A DNA stretch of 64,000 nucleotides, taken from contig NC_019881.2 of the NCBI RefSeq assembly GCF_002234675.1, positions 20,585,494 to 20,649,493 of the forward strand, read 5' to 3'. This document shows, one piece after another, positions 1 through 12,759 of the stretch; position 1 is the stretch's first letter; the number at the start of each line of letters is the position of its first letter. The notes beneath the pieces were generated by a model. The model searched no databases. It worked only from the letters and a program-made list of their open reading frames with translations, and was not told the origin of the DNA. Source of the stretch: Oryzias latipes (Eukaryota; Chordata; Actinopteri; Beloniformes; Adrianichthyidae). Both the position numbers and the translations under genes were made by a program.

Positions 1-3000
1 TCCCTCTTTGGATGGTTCGATATCTGAGTAGCGGGTGTCACAGATGATGTCGTCCACTCTGACCATAGGCCCGGTGGAAATGCCCGGGAAGGACGTCTCG
101 CAGTCGTAGGCAAAGTAACGGTAGATCTGCCAGGATTTCCCAAAGTCCATGGACCGTTCAATCATCATAGCAGCAGGACGAAAGGTCTAAGAACGGAAAA
201 CAAACTTAAAATTGTAGAGTTAAGCTAAATGTTAACGAAAGAGAAGAATCAGATCAATGATTAAGCATGATATCTATAAAGCGGAACACAAATACAATAC
301 AGTCAACAAAACTAGAAAAGCTTTTCTTTACAGTAGACCACCCTGAAGGGACAGATCCCAGATGCCCCTTAAATGGCAAACTTGCACAGGAGGAACAGGG
401 CCCTGAAGTAAAGGCCCGAAAAACCAAACAAGCCAGAAGCAAAAGTCCTAACCCTCCAGAAGATTCTCTCTCCCTGAAAGTGATTGTCAGACTGACACAG
501 AAAGGAATGTTCACCACCAAAAAAGGGTCCTCTTTGCATCCCTGATCCTGCAGGCATATTCCAGGACGACATCGTTTAGAGTTCAGAAATGCAATCAGGG
601 GGAGAAATGCTTGGAGTCGGGGAGGAAGAGGACTGCAGAAGCTTCTCCCAGCACTCCCACTCCTCCATGCTCCCATCCAGTTACAAAGACTTGGTAGGAT
701 GATTTGGATTGGAACCCAATTAAGATTTTTGTACTTAACTGTTTTTCCTTTTTGCACAACTGTATGCTCTTCAACATAAACTCAAAATGCAATCAGGAGT
801 GCAGGAAGCGCACATTTGTCCGATCCACTGACTTTCCGTGAGAACTGGACAGGGCGAGGGTGACGTCACCCATGGAAAATGGTTCACTTCAGGCTCCAAC
901 CACATAAAGCCAAATTCAGTCGCCATGTTTTGGCGATATAGATCCCGCCGTGTTGGAGTCAGAAGTCATCAGTCAGCAGCGATGGGTCCCAGTTGGTCTG
1001 CGTCGACATTTCCATGACAACCACAATCAGCAGTGAGCCTGTTGGAAGTCCACACCCCTGTCATCTACTTTTACTGAGGCATCTGATTGCTCAGTTTATA
1101 CCTTGAACAAGTTGCGATTAAGAAAAATATATCATGAGGGTGTAAAAAAAAAAGGTATCAGAGGAAGGATTATTCTGACCAATAGAAAGACAGAGTAACA
1201 GCTGTTGATTTATGTGTAGAACTCTGGGATTTTGGGTACTTCCTGTTTGGAACGCAAGGGGGGAGGAGTCACTAAGTCCAGTTCTCGTATATAGTCAATG
1301 GTCCAATCGGATGTTACTTTGCCCAAATATGGTCAATCGTGCTCCTGAATTCCAAACATATCTTTCATTTCTTTGACCCCACCAACAAGTTGTGTGCGTC
1401 TCGTTTAGGAGTACGAAACCTAAACAAGTCCATGTGGGGTTATTGTCTGCTGCTGTTTCCGGTCAGGCACCAGAAAGGATGTGTATCCTTCAGTTTGTTT
1501 GGACTCTGGACGAGAGGCGTGGCTTCATGCAGCTGGTCGCCATCACAGCGTGCTCACCCAGCTGTCCCAGGCTCTGCTCATCCTGTGGGAACACATGTTA
1601 GACAGCTGTGGAGGGGGAGACCCACCTTGAAGGTCATGATGAGGTGTGTGAAATGAAACTCAGCCTCCAGGTCCAGCTGGATGGTAACATTCTCCACGCC
1701 TGCAGGGAACAAGGGGTCAAACAGATAAAACAAAAACCCTCAAACCTCATTTTATTCCAGTTTGATCTGCGGATTCGCTTCAGTTTGCGACAGTTTGGAA
1801 AGAGAACTGAAGATTGAAGTGGGCTGTGAAGGAGTCAGGAAATCCCACGTGAGGCCATTGTGTGTCTGCAGCTTCCTGCAGTTTCTCGGCCATCTGCCCT
1901 GCTGGCTGCAGCTCCAGCCGTGACTCACTCGTCTCACAGGTTCCCACCGCTCTGCGGAACAGCGAGCGCACGTCCAAATGGGCTTATTCTGGACGGAAAC
2001 CTGCTGGAATGTGGCGAAATTATACGCAGGATTCCTGATTTTTCTGCTTTTTAATCTGGAGAGAGATGCTCAAACAACACAGCATGTGTGTGAGTGTGTG
2101 TTAGTGTGCAGTTTGTGTGATGTTCACTTTTATCTAACATTCATCCATAGTTTGGACTTTTTGAAGGTCTGAGATTCGGTTTTATGACCTTAAACAGGCA
2201 TTTATGTCAGTCCTTTTTCTTTTTTATAAAATGTCATTGTAATCAATTTACATAGAAATGTGAAACAAACACACTTGACAAACCTTCACAGAAAAAGGAG
2301 CACACTGGACTTTAGCTGATTAAATTGTTTTAGATTATATCAATCTCATTCATTTGTGATAGATTTGAAACAATCAACAACTGTAACAAGGAAAAATGTT
2401 TTTTTCTGCACTTTTGGTCATCCTGCATCATTTTTTCTTGACATTGTTTTTTGTATGAATACCCCATTAATTCTTTTAAAAAATGTCGAAATGAAAGAAA
2501 AAAGCAGACCGCATTTATAATTTGTGTATCCCATCAATATAATCACCTGAAAATACTTCAACATAAATACTTTGCATTAAAAGTCACTTCAGAGTGAATC
2601 AGTTTACATATATTTTGAATCGACCGTTAGAAATGAATCGTTTTAGTAAACATCCTAAAACTGACGTCATTCTGGCTCGATTGTGGATTTCCTTTGAGAA
2701 ACCGGCTCTCAAACTCTCCTGGTGTATTTACTGTTCCTGCTTTGAGGCTCTCAGGTGTTCAGGTGATGACAAGCGAGTTTCCTGTCAGCACACCTGTTCT
2801 CCTCAGCACACCTGTGAGCCCGGGCCCCCTTCCTGCTTTGATTGGCTCCGCTGAGGGCCTCTGTGATCTCCTGTCTTGTCATTACTGAGCCGGGTTCCCA
2901 CGAGAACTCTGGGGTTTTTCATCCTGACTCACCGTTCTCGGACTGCCACCAGGTCTTCAGGCGGTTGGGGGCGAAGGTGGTGACCACGTTCTCTATGGTG

Positions 3001-6000
3001 TGACTGATGTTGTTGGTCTCCTCGTCGTACATCTGCCTCGAGTCGCACAAAAAACATTTCTTCTCCTCCTGACAGACACACAGCGATTAAGAGTCAAGTC
3101 GGCCTGTTTTTAAACACGTATTGTTTGGATATTTAAACAGAACTTTGTTAAATTTGGAATCAGAAAACAAGCAACATCTCATAAAAGAAAATTCATTCTG
3201 TGGTGGCAAACATGTTTTAAAGCAAGTTCCCTAATCTTTCTGATACAGTTATTTAATCATAAAGTATTGATTGTAGAAAGGTTCCCACAATGCACTGGGA
3301 AAAATGTCCTCCTTAAAACAAGTTAAAAAAATAAACAATATGAGGTGTTTTTAAGTTAAAATATCTGCCAGTGGAAACAGTAGAATTCTTTTGACTTAAG
3401 ACATTTTGCGATGCGCTGCTCTTTTTAGATGAATTAAATCATGAAATTAGCAATAAAAACTCAACTTTATATTTACTGATGTGATCATTGGAAATACTCT
3501 GTCTGCAATAAGCAAAAATATGCAGGGAAATAAGAGTTTAATATCTTTAAAGTGACCTTTTTATACACTATTCCCCCCAAATGTATCATATTTAGCATCA
3601 AAAAGTTGAATTACAGATGCATTGGTCTTAAATTATTTGCAAGTTATGATTCCAATTTTAAATTTCTAGTTCCGTAAATCTAACATGACGGCTCAACATC
3701 ACATTTACAAATATTAGTTTAAAATAGAAAAGATTTTTGCTTCAAATAAGGTGTTTGTGACATCAAATAACTAAAAAAACATATTCATGATTTATTGACT
3801 TAAAACAAGTCACTAAATTTGACTGAAAAATACCTGATAAATTAGTTTTGTCTGATATTAATTGTAACAAGATATTTAAACTAAAAAGGTTTGGCAAGAT
3901 TCTGTGTTTTTGGTGCGTATGGAGTCACTAAAGTGTCGACCCAAATAAGGAAATTTTATTTAAAAAATTCTAGTTGACATGAAACCATAGAAATGTTTAT
4001 GTATGGGATTATTTAGTTATCTCCCCCAAATATTTCCAATTTTATTTATTATAATAATATCCAGCAAGCATTAAGTAGTTAGTGATTTTATGTTATAAAA
4101 AAATAAATAAACCCACAGTATCCAGAATTTACAAAAACTTTTAAAGCTTTTTTTTTTGTTAACATTTATTTTTTATTGTTTTGTTATTATTACTAATTTT
4201 TTTTTGGGTCATCTGTAAAATTTCTGGTAACTTATAGTCCACCCTTGGAGAAAAGTATGACTGGTCGCACAAAAACTGCTGTAACCAACACAACAAAACA
4301 AATTATGGGAAAGATAACGTAAAATTATGGAATCGGTGAACAAAAGCTGAGACTTGTTTGTTTCAGATTTCACAGGCAGGAAATCAAACTGAAAATAAAA
4401 ACTAAATCCAACAGATTTTCCATGAAATCTTTTGCAAATAAAAGCATTATTACCATTTTACCCAGTTTTTTTTTTTATTTAAATCCACCCTAATTGGAAA
4501 CACGATCATCTTCCGTGGATGGACAGTTCTTTATTAAATAATATTGCAACAATTATTATCTAATACGTAAAATAAAAAAATTTCAGAGTAAAATGTTTGT
4601 AGAAAACAAATCTCTTAATTTGAAAAAACGGGATGCAGCTTCATTGGAATGGAGCTGTCAGATCCAACGTTTAGACAAGCGACTGTTTACATTTTTATGT
4701 GTTATACCTGTCACATGCGGGCAGACTTTGACAGAATTGATGATGAAGGAGGACATTTGTGGACTCCATACGGAAGAATTTAGATGACTTTATGCCTCAT
4801 TAAAGTTCATGTTTTTACTGCAAAGTTGGCCAAACCTAAAGTCCACCAGAGTCTGGTCAAATCCCGTTTTAAACAAACAAATTCACTTTTAATGAACTCT
4901 TCCAGACTGTAATTCTCTCCTGATTTACAGTAAGATGCTGGAGGTGATTATTCCAAATCCTGCAGGGTTAAGTGCAACTTTGTGGTTTCTACAGATTTCT
5001 CCATCTCACTGAGCTCCATGCCAACTGTGTCTGAGTTTATATGTGACGCAACTCTGGATAAGCGGTTCCAATCCTCGCCGAAAAAATGTCTGTCACATGA
5101 ATTTCCTCCCTCCCTGATGTGCAGCTCATACTTGAGGGCCGTGCTCATCCTCAGACTTCAGACAAGCCCCACAGTGTGAGGGCGCTTCATAAAAACCGCC
5201 TTTCACTCACTCGGCTCACCAAAGGGGGGCTGATAAGAAAAGAATATCCTCCTGCCTCGCCCCCCGGCCCACATGCGAACAGGGCCGGGATTGTGAGGGG
5301 GGCACAGTGCTTTTATTGTGGAGGGGGAATGTCTGAGCTCCCACTTGACAAGACGGCGAGCAGGCCGTGGACATGTGGACGCTCCCACACACCAGAAAAG
5401 TCTTTTCTTAGCCTTTGCAGCTGAAGAAGCCAACTTGCTTCATATAACCCCAGAGAATCCAAGACTATCTTTTTTATTTTTGGGTGACTGTGGGTACATT
5501 TTTAGAAGAATTGGCAAAAGTACATGTATTGATTTTCTTTGGCAACAGAGGATTTTTTTTGTTTGCCACGCCCACATTCCTAATACCTTTACATTGTGTG
5601 TCATATTGTTTCGTTCAGCTTAAGCCAGCGATTCATATAATACAGTTACAGATTTTTCTGGGGGGAAGAATGTGCGAGCCACAAGGAGACGCCGCTTAAA
5701 CGTGGTCGCCATGGTTCAAAATCTACAGCTTAATTCATACGTTTTTTGGTTTTGGAGCGATGCTCGAGGAGTTAGAAGGCGATAGATTATAATTCGTAGG
5801 AGGAGTTTACATTTGTAGAAGAAAATAAATGATTTTATTAGAAAATTCAAGATGGAGGCCTATTCCTGACGTCAAAGATCTGCAAAACTTTGCTTTTCAT
5901 GTGTGTGAAATTGTGTGAAGATTGCTCGTACAGCATGTCTTTTAACCCCATTTTGTGCAGAAAAAATGTGAAAAATGCCAAATTTCCCACTTTGCCACAA

Positions 6001-6975
6001 AAAGGTTCTAATAAAATGCCTCAGATTTGCTTTTTTATTTTTCTATGGATGGGTTTGTGCTCTGCAAATGGAGCCTTTTCACCTTTTGTAGAAACAAATA
6101 GAAGCAAGTTGGTTCTTTTTCTTTAAAAACCTCCATGCCACGAAAACTTCCAGTGCAGCTACTGTGGGATTTTTTTCCCCCCACAGATTATTTTCAGAAT
6201 CTGCTTCAGCTCCTCAGGGATTCATGCAATCTGCTGGCAAAAACAACAGCACACATCTGGAGGATTTTCTCACGCTTCCTAAATGTTTTTGCAGGAGTTT
6301 TCTCAGTTAAAAGCAGGTCACCTTCAGCAAAATGTTTTTTGCAAAATGACTTGTATGTAATGGAACTCTTCATGTTAGAAAGTTTTCTTCTTTTTTTTTT
6401 TCTTTGCTAAAACTCCTGCAGAAGCAGTGTTTCCAGCCACAGTGCATGGGATTCTCACCTCCAGGTGACCTACGATGCAGAAGCGAGTCGGTTGAGACAC
6501 GCCGCAGGTGGAGGAGGCGCTGAGTTTGTGCGCCCGACCGATCAGAAGGTCACCGGTGGCCGGGTAGCAGCTGCCCTCCGTGCAAACGTCTGCAAACTCC
6601 GGCTCCTGAGTCCAGACGGGGCACCACAGAGCTGCAGAGGGGAGAAGCAACGAAGCCTTAGTGTGATCACAGCCCCAAAAGGGCCAGAAGCATAACTCAC
6701 ACAGGAATCCTTACAGCAAACAAAAGCTGCAAATGTAAAAAAACAAACGTACACGGGCCTTATTTAGTTTTACAGCCAAACAGTTCTCGTAAAAAAAAAG
6801 AAAAAACACTGAATAATAGTTTTCATATGGTTTTCATTACACTTGCTGGTGCCAGAGAACTTTGGCAACTGCAGTTCCTGCAGTAAACAATCAACAAAAC
6901 TGCTGCACAACTGTACAAAAATCAACATTTCAACAACTCACCCCAAGCTGTGAAAGTGAAGATTAGAAGCAACAT
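1..6975 (-). CDS. Laminin subunit beta, N-terminal exons (partial)
   Basis: This is the 5' part of a laminin beta chain, a secreted basement-membrane protein whose N-terminal (LN) domain drives laminin polymerisation. Five minus-strand coding exons join in frame: 6942-6975, 6459-6631, 2933-3068, 1626-1699 and 1-186, giving 603 nt or 201 codons. All complete introns are GT-AG. The start is the ATG at 6973-6975, opening a hydrophobic signal peptide ([11 protein letters not shown]...) with a mature start near QEPEF. The LN domain follows: [87 protein letters not shown] and [20 protein letters not shown]. These match vertebrate laminin beta chains closely. The frame leaves the window at EPSKEG. 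Paralogue choice (lamb1, lamb2 or lamb4) is not settled; KKCFLCDSR recalls LAMB2 and SHTIENVV recalls LAMB4. Introns are 310, 3390, 1233 and 1439 bp. The gene is divergent from ssbp1. Confidence 0.93.
187..6941 (-). other. Introns of the laminin beta gene
   Basis: The four introns are 187-1625, 1700-2932, 3069-6458 and 6632-6941. The first holds an interspersed repeat (about 830-1330). The long intron 3069-6458 is very AT-rich between about 3100 and 4900. I found no other exon, RNA gene or intact transposon in them. Short open frames here have no recognisable protein and look fortuitous. Confidence 0.7.
830..1330 (+). repeat. Interspersed repeat family A, copy 1
   Basis: This stretch shares ordered blocks with 22850-23550 and 31210-31490: a CTACTTTTACTGAGGC block, then an ATCTGATTG.TCAGTTTATA block, then an AATAGAA block and a GTACTTCCTGTTTGGA block. 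Copies are divergent, so this is an old dispersed element. No coding frame or terminal repeats could be defined. The class is unknown to me. Confidence 0.6.
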
Positions 6976-7940
<965 letters not shown>

Positions 7941-9492
7941 GACTTTTAAACGCTTTTTCTGGGAAATATGTTGTTGATCATTTTATAAATGAATTTTAGT
8001 ATAAACTATTATTACAAGTGAGCATTTGATGGTAAAGAACCGGTTATCCTTTCTTTGGCGGGAGTCTCCCGGAGGTCTCCATCATCATCAGCAACGTGAT
8101 GAAGAACGCTTTGACTGAGTCCATTTATGTTTATCTGCTTTATTTTTACTTTAATTGTTATAAATTATCTGTATTGCTAATTATAACTGAAAAAACAGAC
8201 GCTGCTGGTTTGATGATCGGGCAAACATTTATTTAATATTGTGTTACAAAAACAATCAAACCACTAAAATCAATCAAATGAAAGTTTGTTTTGAGCTCGT
8301 GGCAAATAAACTGAAATGAATCCTAAAAGATGAAGGCGTCTGTAAGCTTATTTAATGAATTGACCCACGGTGATGCTTTCATAAATCATTTATCTGTTTT
8401 AGCAGAATAATTGTTGCACGTCTGCAGCTCTAAATGAAACATGAACACTTTATGACAGGTAAAAAAGCGAAATCCAAGAACATCAGCTGGTGTGCAGAAG
8501 AAGTGGCTTTATTATTTAAGGCATTCTGTCCTCACAGCTCATCAGGGTAATCTAGAAAAGTGTCAGTGAGAAGAAGCTGCAGGTGGAATATTATGTTTTC
8601 AAAAGAAGCCACGGTAGATGAGGGTTTTTCTGCGTTATCGACACGCTTCACGTTCCCTCGTCTTACCTGTAGGTCAGAAAACACCTGGAATGTGGAGTTT
8701 AATGCCAAACGCCTTCAGTCAGATATGTGGAAACACACAGAGGAGTTTCCTTTTTAGCTGATTTATCATTTTTATTTTGAATTTCTAGACTTTTATTTCT
8801 GCCTTCTGAATAATGCCGATTAGATCAATTATATCAGTGATTTATCCAAAAGTTAAAAAACTTTCTCTTCTGTCATTTTTGAAAAGTTATGCAGGTTATT
8901 TATGGATGATTCGCTGATAAACCAAAGAAGAGATTATTAGGAAAGAAGACGAAAATATATATAAAAAAATCATTATAGATGGGGAGATTAAACTGGAACA
9001 ATGGACAGAATGTTTAATAAAATTAGGACTGTAGGAAGACGGGGCTGACATCTGACCCTTGATGAACTGATACTCTTTTAGTCCTTTAGTTTTATAGTTT
9101 GCTCCTGTTTTGTTTTGAAAAAACATTTCTATAATTTTCTGTTTTACTCACATTGTTGAGGTTTTTATGTTTAATGTTTGTTCGTGTTCCTTTTTTTTTT
9201 GCCCACGTTTTTTCTGTTTTTTTTAATCATTTTTGTCCTTTTTTTTTAATGTCTTAATCTGCCTCTGATTTACAAAGTGTTTCTTTTTTTTTTCTTTTTT
9301 ACATTATTTTTTGTTGTTTTGTAAAAAAAAAAAATCTGAATTTTTTGCATCTTTATTTTCTGTTGTGAAGTTTCCTGAAAGCTTTAGATTGTTTTACTTC
9401 CTTCATCATCGATTCTTTTCCTGAATGTATTGAACTTATCTTCCAGATCTCCACGCAGACATTTGGACTCGGTTCTGTTTGCTGCAGAGAGG
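7941..9492 (+). other. Probable ssbp1 intron 1 and 5' untranslated region
   Basis: AT-rich sequence between the inferred noncoding exon and the ssbp1 start codon, with long T runs from about 9190 to 9340. A pyrimidine tract and AG at about 9440-9446 could be the acceptor of the coding first exon. Nothing else is recognisable. Confidence 0.45.
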
Positions 9493-11833
9493 ATGTTCAG
9501 AAGTGCGTCTGCGCAGGTGGGCTTCACTAAATGCTCAGGTTGTTAGTTTAGTTTTGTTCTGTTTGTTTCACATTTGCGTGTTTGCTCTCTTCCAGATCTT
9601 CAGACAGGCGGTGAGATGCAGAAGCACAGACACAAGCCTCATCCTGGAAAGGTGTAAGGGCAGTTTGTGTCTGAATCAAACAGGAAATGTTTCTTCTGAC
9701 CGTTGCTGTGTTGCACGCTTTTATTTATCTGTAAACATTTAGAAAATTGTTCCCTTTGAGTCCTTTTAATCCAAAAATGTAAATGATTTTGATCAAAAAT
9801 GTTTGTTTTGTTTTTTTGTCGTATTTTAAAACGGCAAACGACCTGAATTCTGTTTTCTGGCTAAGTGTCGTCTCCTGTTCCCTCCTAGCGATAAACCGCG
9901 TCCAGCTGCTGGGGCGGGTTGGTCAGGATCCGGTGATGAGACAGGTGGAGGGTCGAAATCCAGTCACCATCTTCTCTTTAGCAACCAATGAGATGTGGCG
10001 CTCCGGCGAGGGGGAGGTGAGCTCAACAGGTGAGATTTCCTGCTGCACATTTTTCTATCTTTGATTCAGCTTTTAAATGCACAGCTATTAAAAAATGGGA
10101 TTAAATCCACCTGGATTTATGTCTGAGGTGATCTATCTCAGTTGGTTTAATTTTACATTTGTCCTTTCTTACTTTTTGATTAGAGTGCCAAAACCTAGTC
10201 TGGCTTGCAAAGCTAAAACATTTAAAATATGTTTTTTCTAAATAGATTAGTTTAAAAAAAAGTTAGATCCATCTTCGTTTATAGGTCAAACATAATTTTA
10301 TACCTTTTGTTAGGCTTATAGAAGATGGGAGATTTTTGTTTTAAGTGATGCAATTTTTTTTTAAAGACAATTACAGATTAAAGTTAATTTTTTTGCTGAT
10401 ATAAGCCTTTTTAAAATCTAGTTTATCTGCTGCTACATTGTTTTTGCGTTATTTACACATTTTATTCTTTCCTGTGAAAATGCCACAAATAAAAACCAAT
10501 TTAAAACCAAAAACTAATCACAAATCTATATAAAGAACAGTCATTGCAAGGGTTTTTTTTGTTTTTGCACGCAGCTGTTCATTTCTGCCACTAGAGGGAG
10601 CCAAAGTAAAAAGAAGTGTCAACATCTGAGGTGTTATTTCGTTCAGATTCATGCTTTATTCAGCTTTAAAGTGCCTAAATATAGCACATTAACTCCTGTG
10701 TACTTCTCATGATGTGGATCAAAACTTTATTTGATGTTCTGTCTCAATCTAGGAGACGTCAGTCAGAAGACGACGTGGCATCGAGTGTCCGTGTTCAAAC
10801 CGGGTCTGCGAGACGTGGCCTACCAGTACGTCAAGAAAGGGTACGAAGTGCACAAGGAGATGAATTTCCTTTATTTCTTCTGTGGAAATGTTCATTTTTT
10901 CTCTATACCTTATCTTAAGAATTATAGACAGAAAGCGAATAGATATACTTTTTGAATACAGTTTAACTTTTTAACTTCATTTATTTTATCCTAACAAATA
11001 TTTTTTTCACTGTGAAAAATAATTAGTTTATTTTTCACAGTTTATTTAAAAAGTTTATTCCTAAAAAAGATTCAGGTGCTGAGGCAATAAATAGGACACA
11101 CAGTAAGTCCCCTTGATGATCCACACAGATTAAAATGAAACACTTTTTACCTGCAAAAATAAACATTTTTCAACATGTTGTTTTTATTATTTGTGGTTAC
11201 TTTTATTGAGTTAGAGTTTTCTTCAGAAAATAAGAAGAAAAATTACATTTTTGTGTATTTTTTGGTTTGTAATTTTTTGGAGAAAGTCATGATTCAATAT
11301 TTCTGAATTAATTTTTGAGTCTGTTCTCTAGATTTATGGCCCTTTTCTCTGTTTGTATGCCCTGAACTGCTGCCAAAAGTCATTATTTAGCCATTTTGGA
11401 GGCAAAAAAACTATTTTGGACACAATTAGATGATTAAATTTTTTTTAGATTGGATGGCATAAAAACGCCTCAAAAAGAGAAAACTGTTAATATTTCTTGA
11501 AAGTTTGGTCACTGGGCTCAGATTGGAAATCATACGTTTCTTCTTCCTGGTCTTAAATCGTCTGAATTTCATCGTTTTGTGTGGGGTTTTTTTTGTTCTT
11601 CGGTTGTGTAATCAATCGCTCTCCTTTCAGGTCGAGGATTCTTGTGGAGGGAAAACTGGATTACGGCGAGTATGTGGACAAAAACCAAGTGAGGCGTCAG
11701 GCCACCACCATCATCGCAGGTCAGATGAAACGCTGGCGTCCGCCTCCCGCGCCGCTGAAATCCACCTCACCGTACGCTTTTCTCCTCAGACAACATCGTC
11801 TTTCTGAGCGACAACGTGAGGGACAGAACCTGA
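9493..11833 (+). CDS. ssbp1: Mitochondrial single-stranded DNA-binding protein
   Basis: SSBP1 is the nuclear-encoded OB-fold protein that coats single-stranded mtDNA as a tetramer and stimulates the Twinkle helicase and Pol gamma. Six coding exons join in frame: 9493-9516, 9597-9654, 9889-10029, 10753-10840, 11631-11719 and 11790-11833 (stop TGA 11831-11833). They give 441 nt or 147 codons; the human protein is 148 aa. Residues 1-28 are Arg/Ser/Ala-rich and fit a mitochondrial presequence. The OB fold follows: [16 protein letters not shown] (28-43), [20 protein letters not shown] (51-70), [20 protein letters not shown] (75-94), [20 protein letters not shown] (95-114) and QATTIIADNIVFLS (127-140). 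The donor after residue 27 is the second of two overlapping GTs (GTAAGG at 9655), because only that one keeps the ERSINRV frame. Introns are GT-AG; the last is only 70 bp. The gene appears intact. Confidence 0.97.
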
Positions 11834-12192
11834 AGGAGCTTCCGCTCCATCCAGCCGCAGGACGCTGTGTTTTTTGTATTTCCCCGACGACAAAACGAAG
11901 CTGGAGAAGTGATCGCGTTTGACTCCACGGCTACATTTGAAGACTGAGGCTTCAGGGGAAACCAAGAATCCTGGCATGTAGTAAAACTCACTGTTGGTGA
12001 CCTGGATTGGGCTTTTCTTCTGGATTTAAGAGCAAAAAGCCCCTTTCAACTGCCTGGCAGGATTTGATGGACATTTTTGTTAAGCAAGTTTATCAGAGAC
12101 CCTGTTTTTGTGTGAAAAGCTGCTGGTGCCGCCCAGCATGAGAGGTTTGTTTCTCTCTCTGTCAGTTACAACAAACTTGTGTTGGTAGCAAA

Positions 12193-12198
12193 AATAAA
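12193..12198 (+). terminator. ssbp1 polyadenylation signal
   Basis: A canonical AATAAA lies 360 bp after the ssbp1 stop codon, in the right place to end its 3' untranslated region (11834 to about 12215). Confidence 0.75.
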
Positions 12199-12429
12199 GC
12201 TGTAAAATCTGCACACAATTACGTCCTCGCCAAAGAAATGGTTAGTTCAGCAACTTCTTCATATAAAAATGTATAAAAAATGATTAGAAGATGTGAAAAA
12301 TACGATATCTTTTGGTTGTTTTGTCGGTGCTGTGACCTTCAGGACCAGTGAAAGTTTATCATGACACCAAAATCTGTCCCAGAAAGCAAATTATATTTAT
12401 GGCCCGCAGCAGTCATAGACTGCAAGGAC

Positions 12430-12675
12430 CATATTGTAACTGGTACGAGGGTCGAACACTCAAAAAGTCCAAAACGTCAAAAAAACGCGTCAAAACGCCA
12501 AAAAATGGGGTCAAAAGTCACCCAAAGCACACAACGACACGACAATTGTGTAACGCAACAAAAATACACACACACACGCACAACACCAACGCAAAAACGT
12601 AAAAATTGTAGTCGCAAAAATGACGACAAAAACACAAAAATGCCCAAAAAAGCCCTCAAAAGACGGGTTTAAAGC
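12430..12675. other. A/C-rich strand-asymmetric low-complexity stretch
   Basis: About 240 bp with almost all A and C plus regular ACG triplets (repeated AAAACGTCAAAA, AACGCCAAAAAA and AACGCAAAAACG phrases). Guanine is rare on this strand except in CpG. It immediately precedes the composite repeat at 12760 and may be part of it. No coding function is apparent. Confidence 0.5.
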
Positions 12676-12759
12676 CAAAAAGACATGCCCAGCCTATAGT
12701 AAAAGACAGGCCGCATTGAAATACATGGGAAATCCTAACCGCAAAAACTTCTATATTGT

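Noticed and set aside
9597..9652. ssbp1 exon 2 ending at the first GT (9653)
   Set aside because: That donor breaks the ERS-INRV frame; the GTAAGG donor at 9655 restores it.
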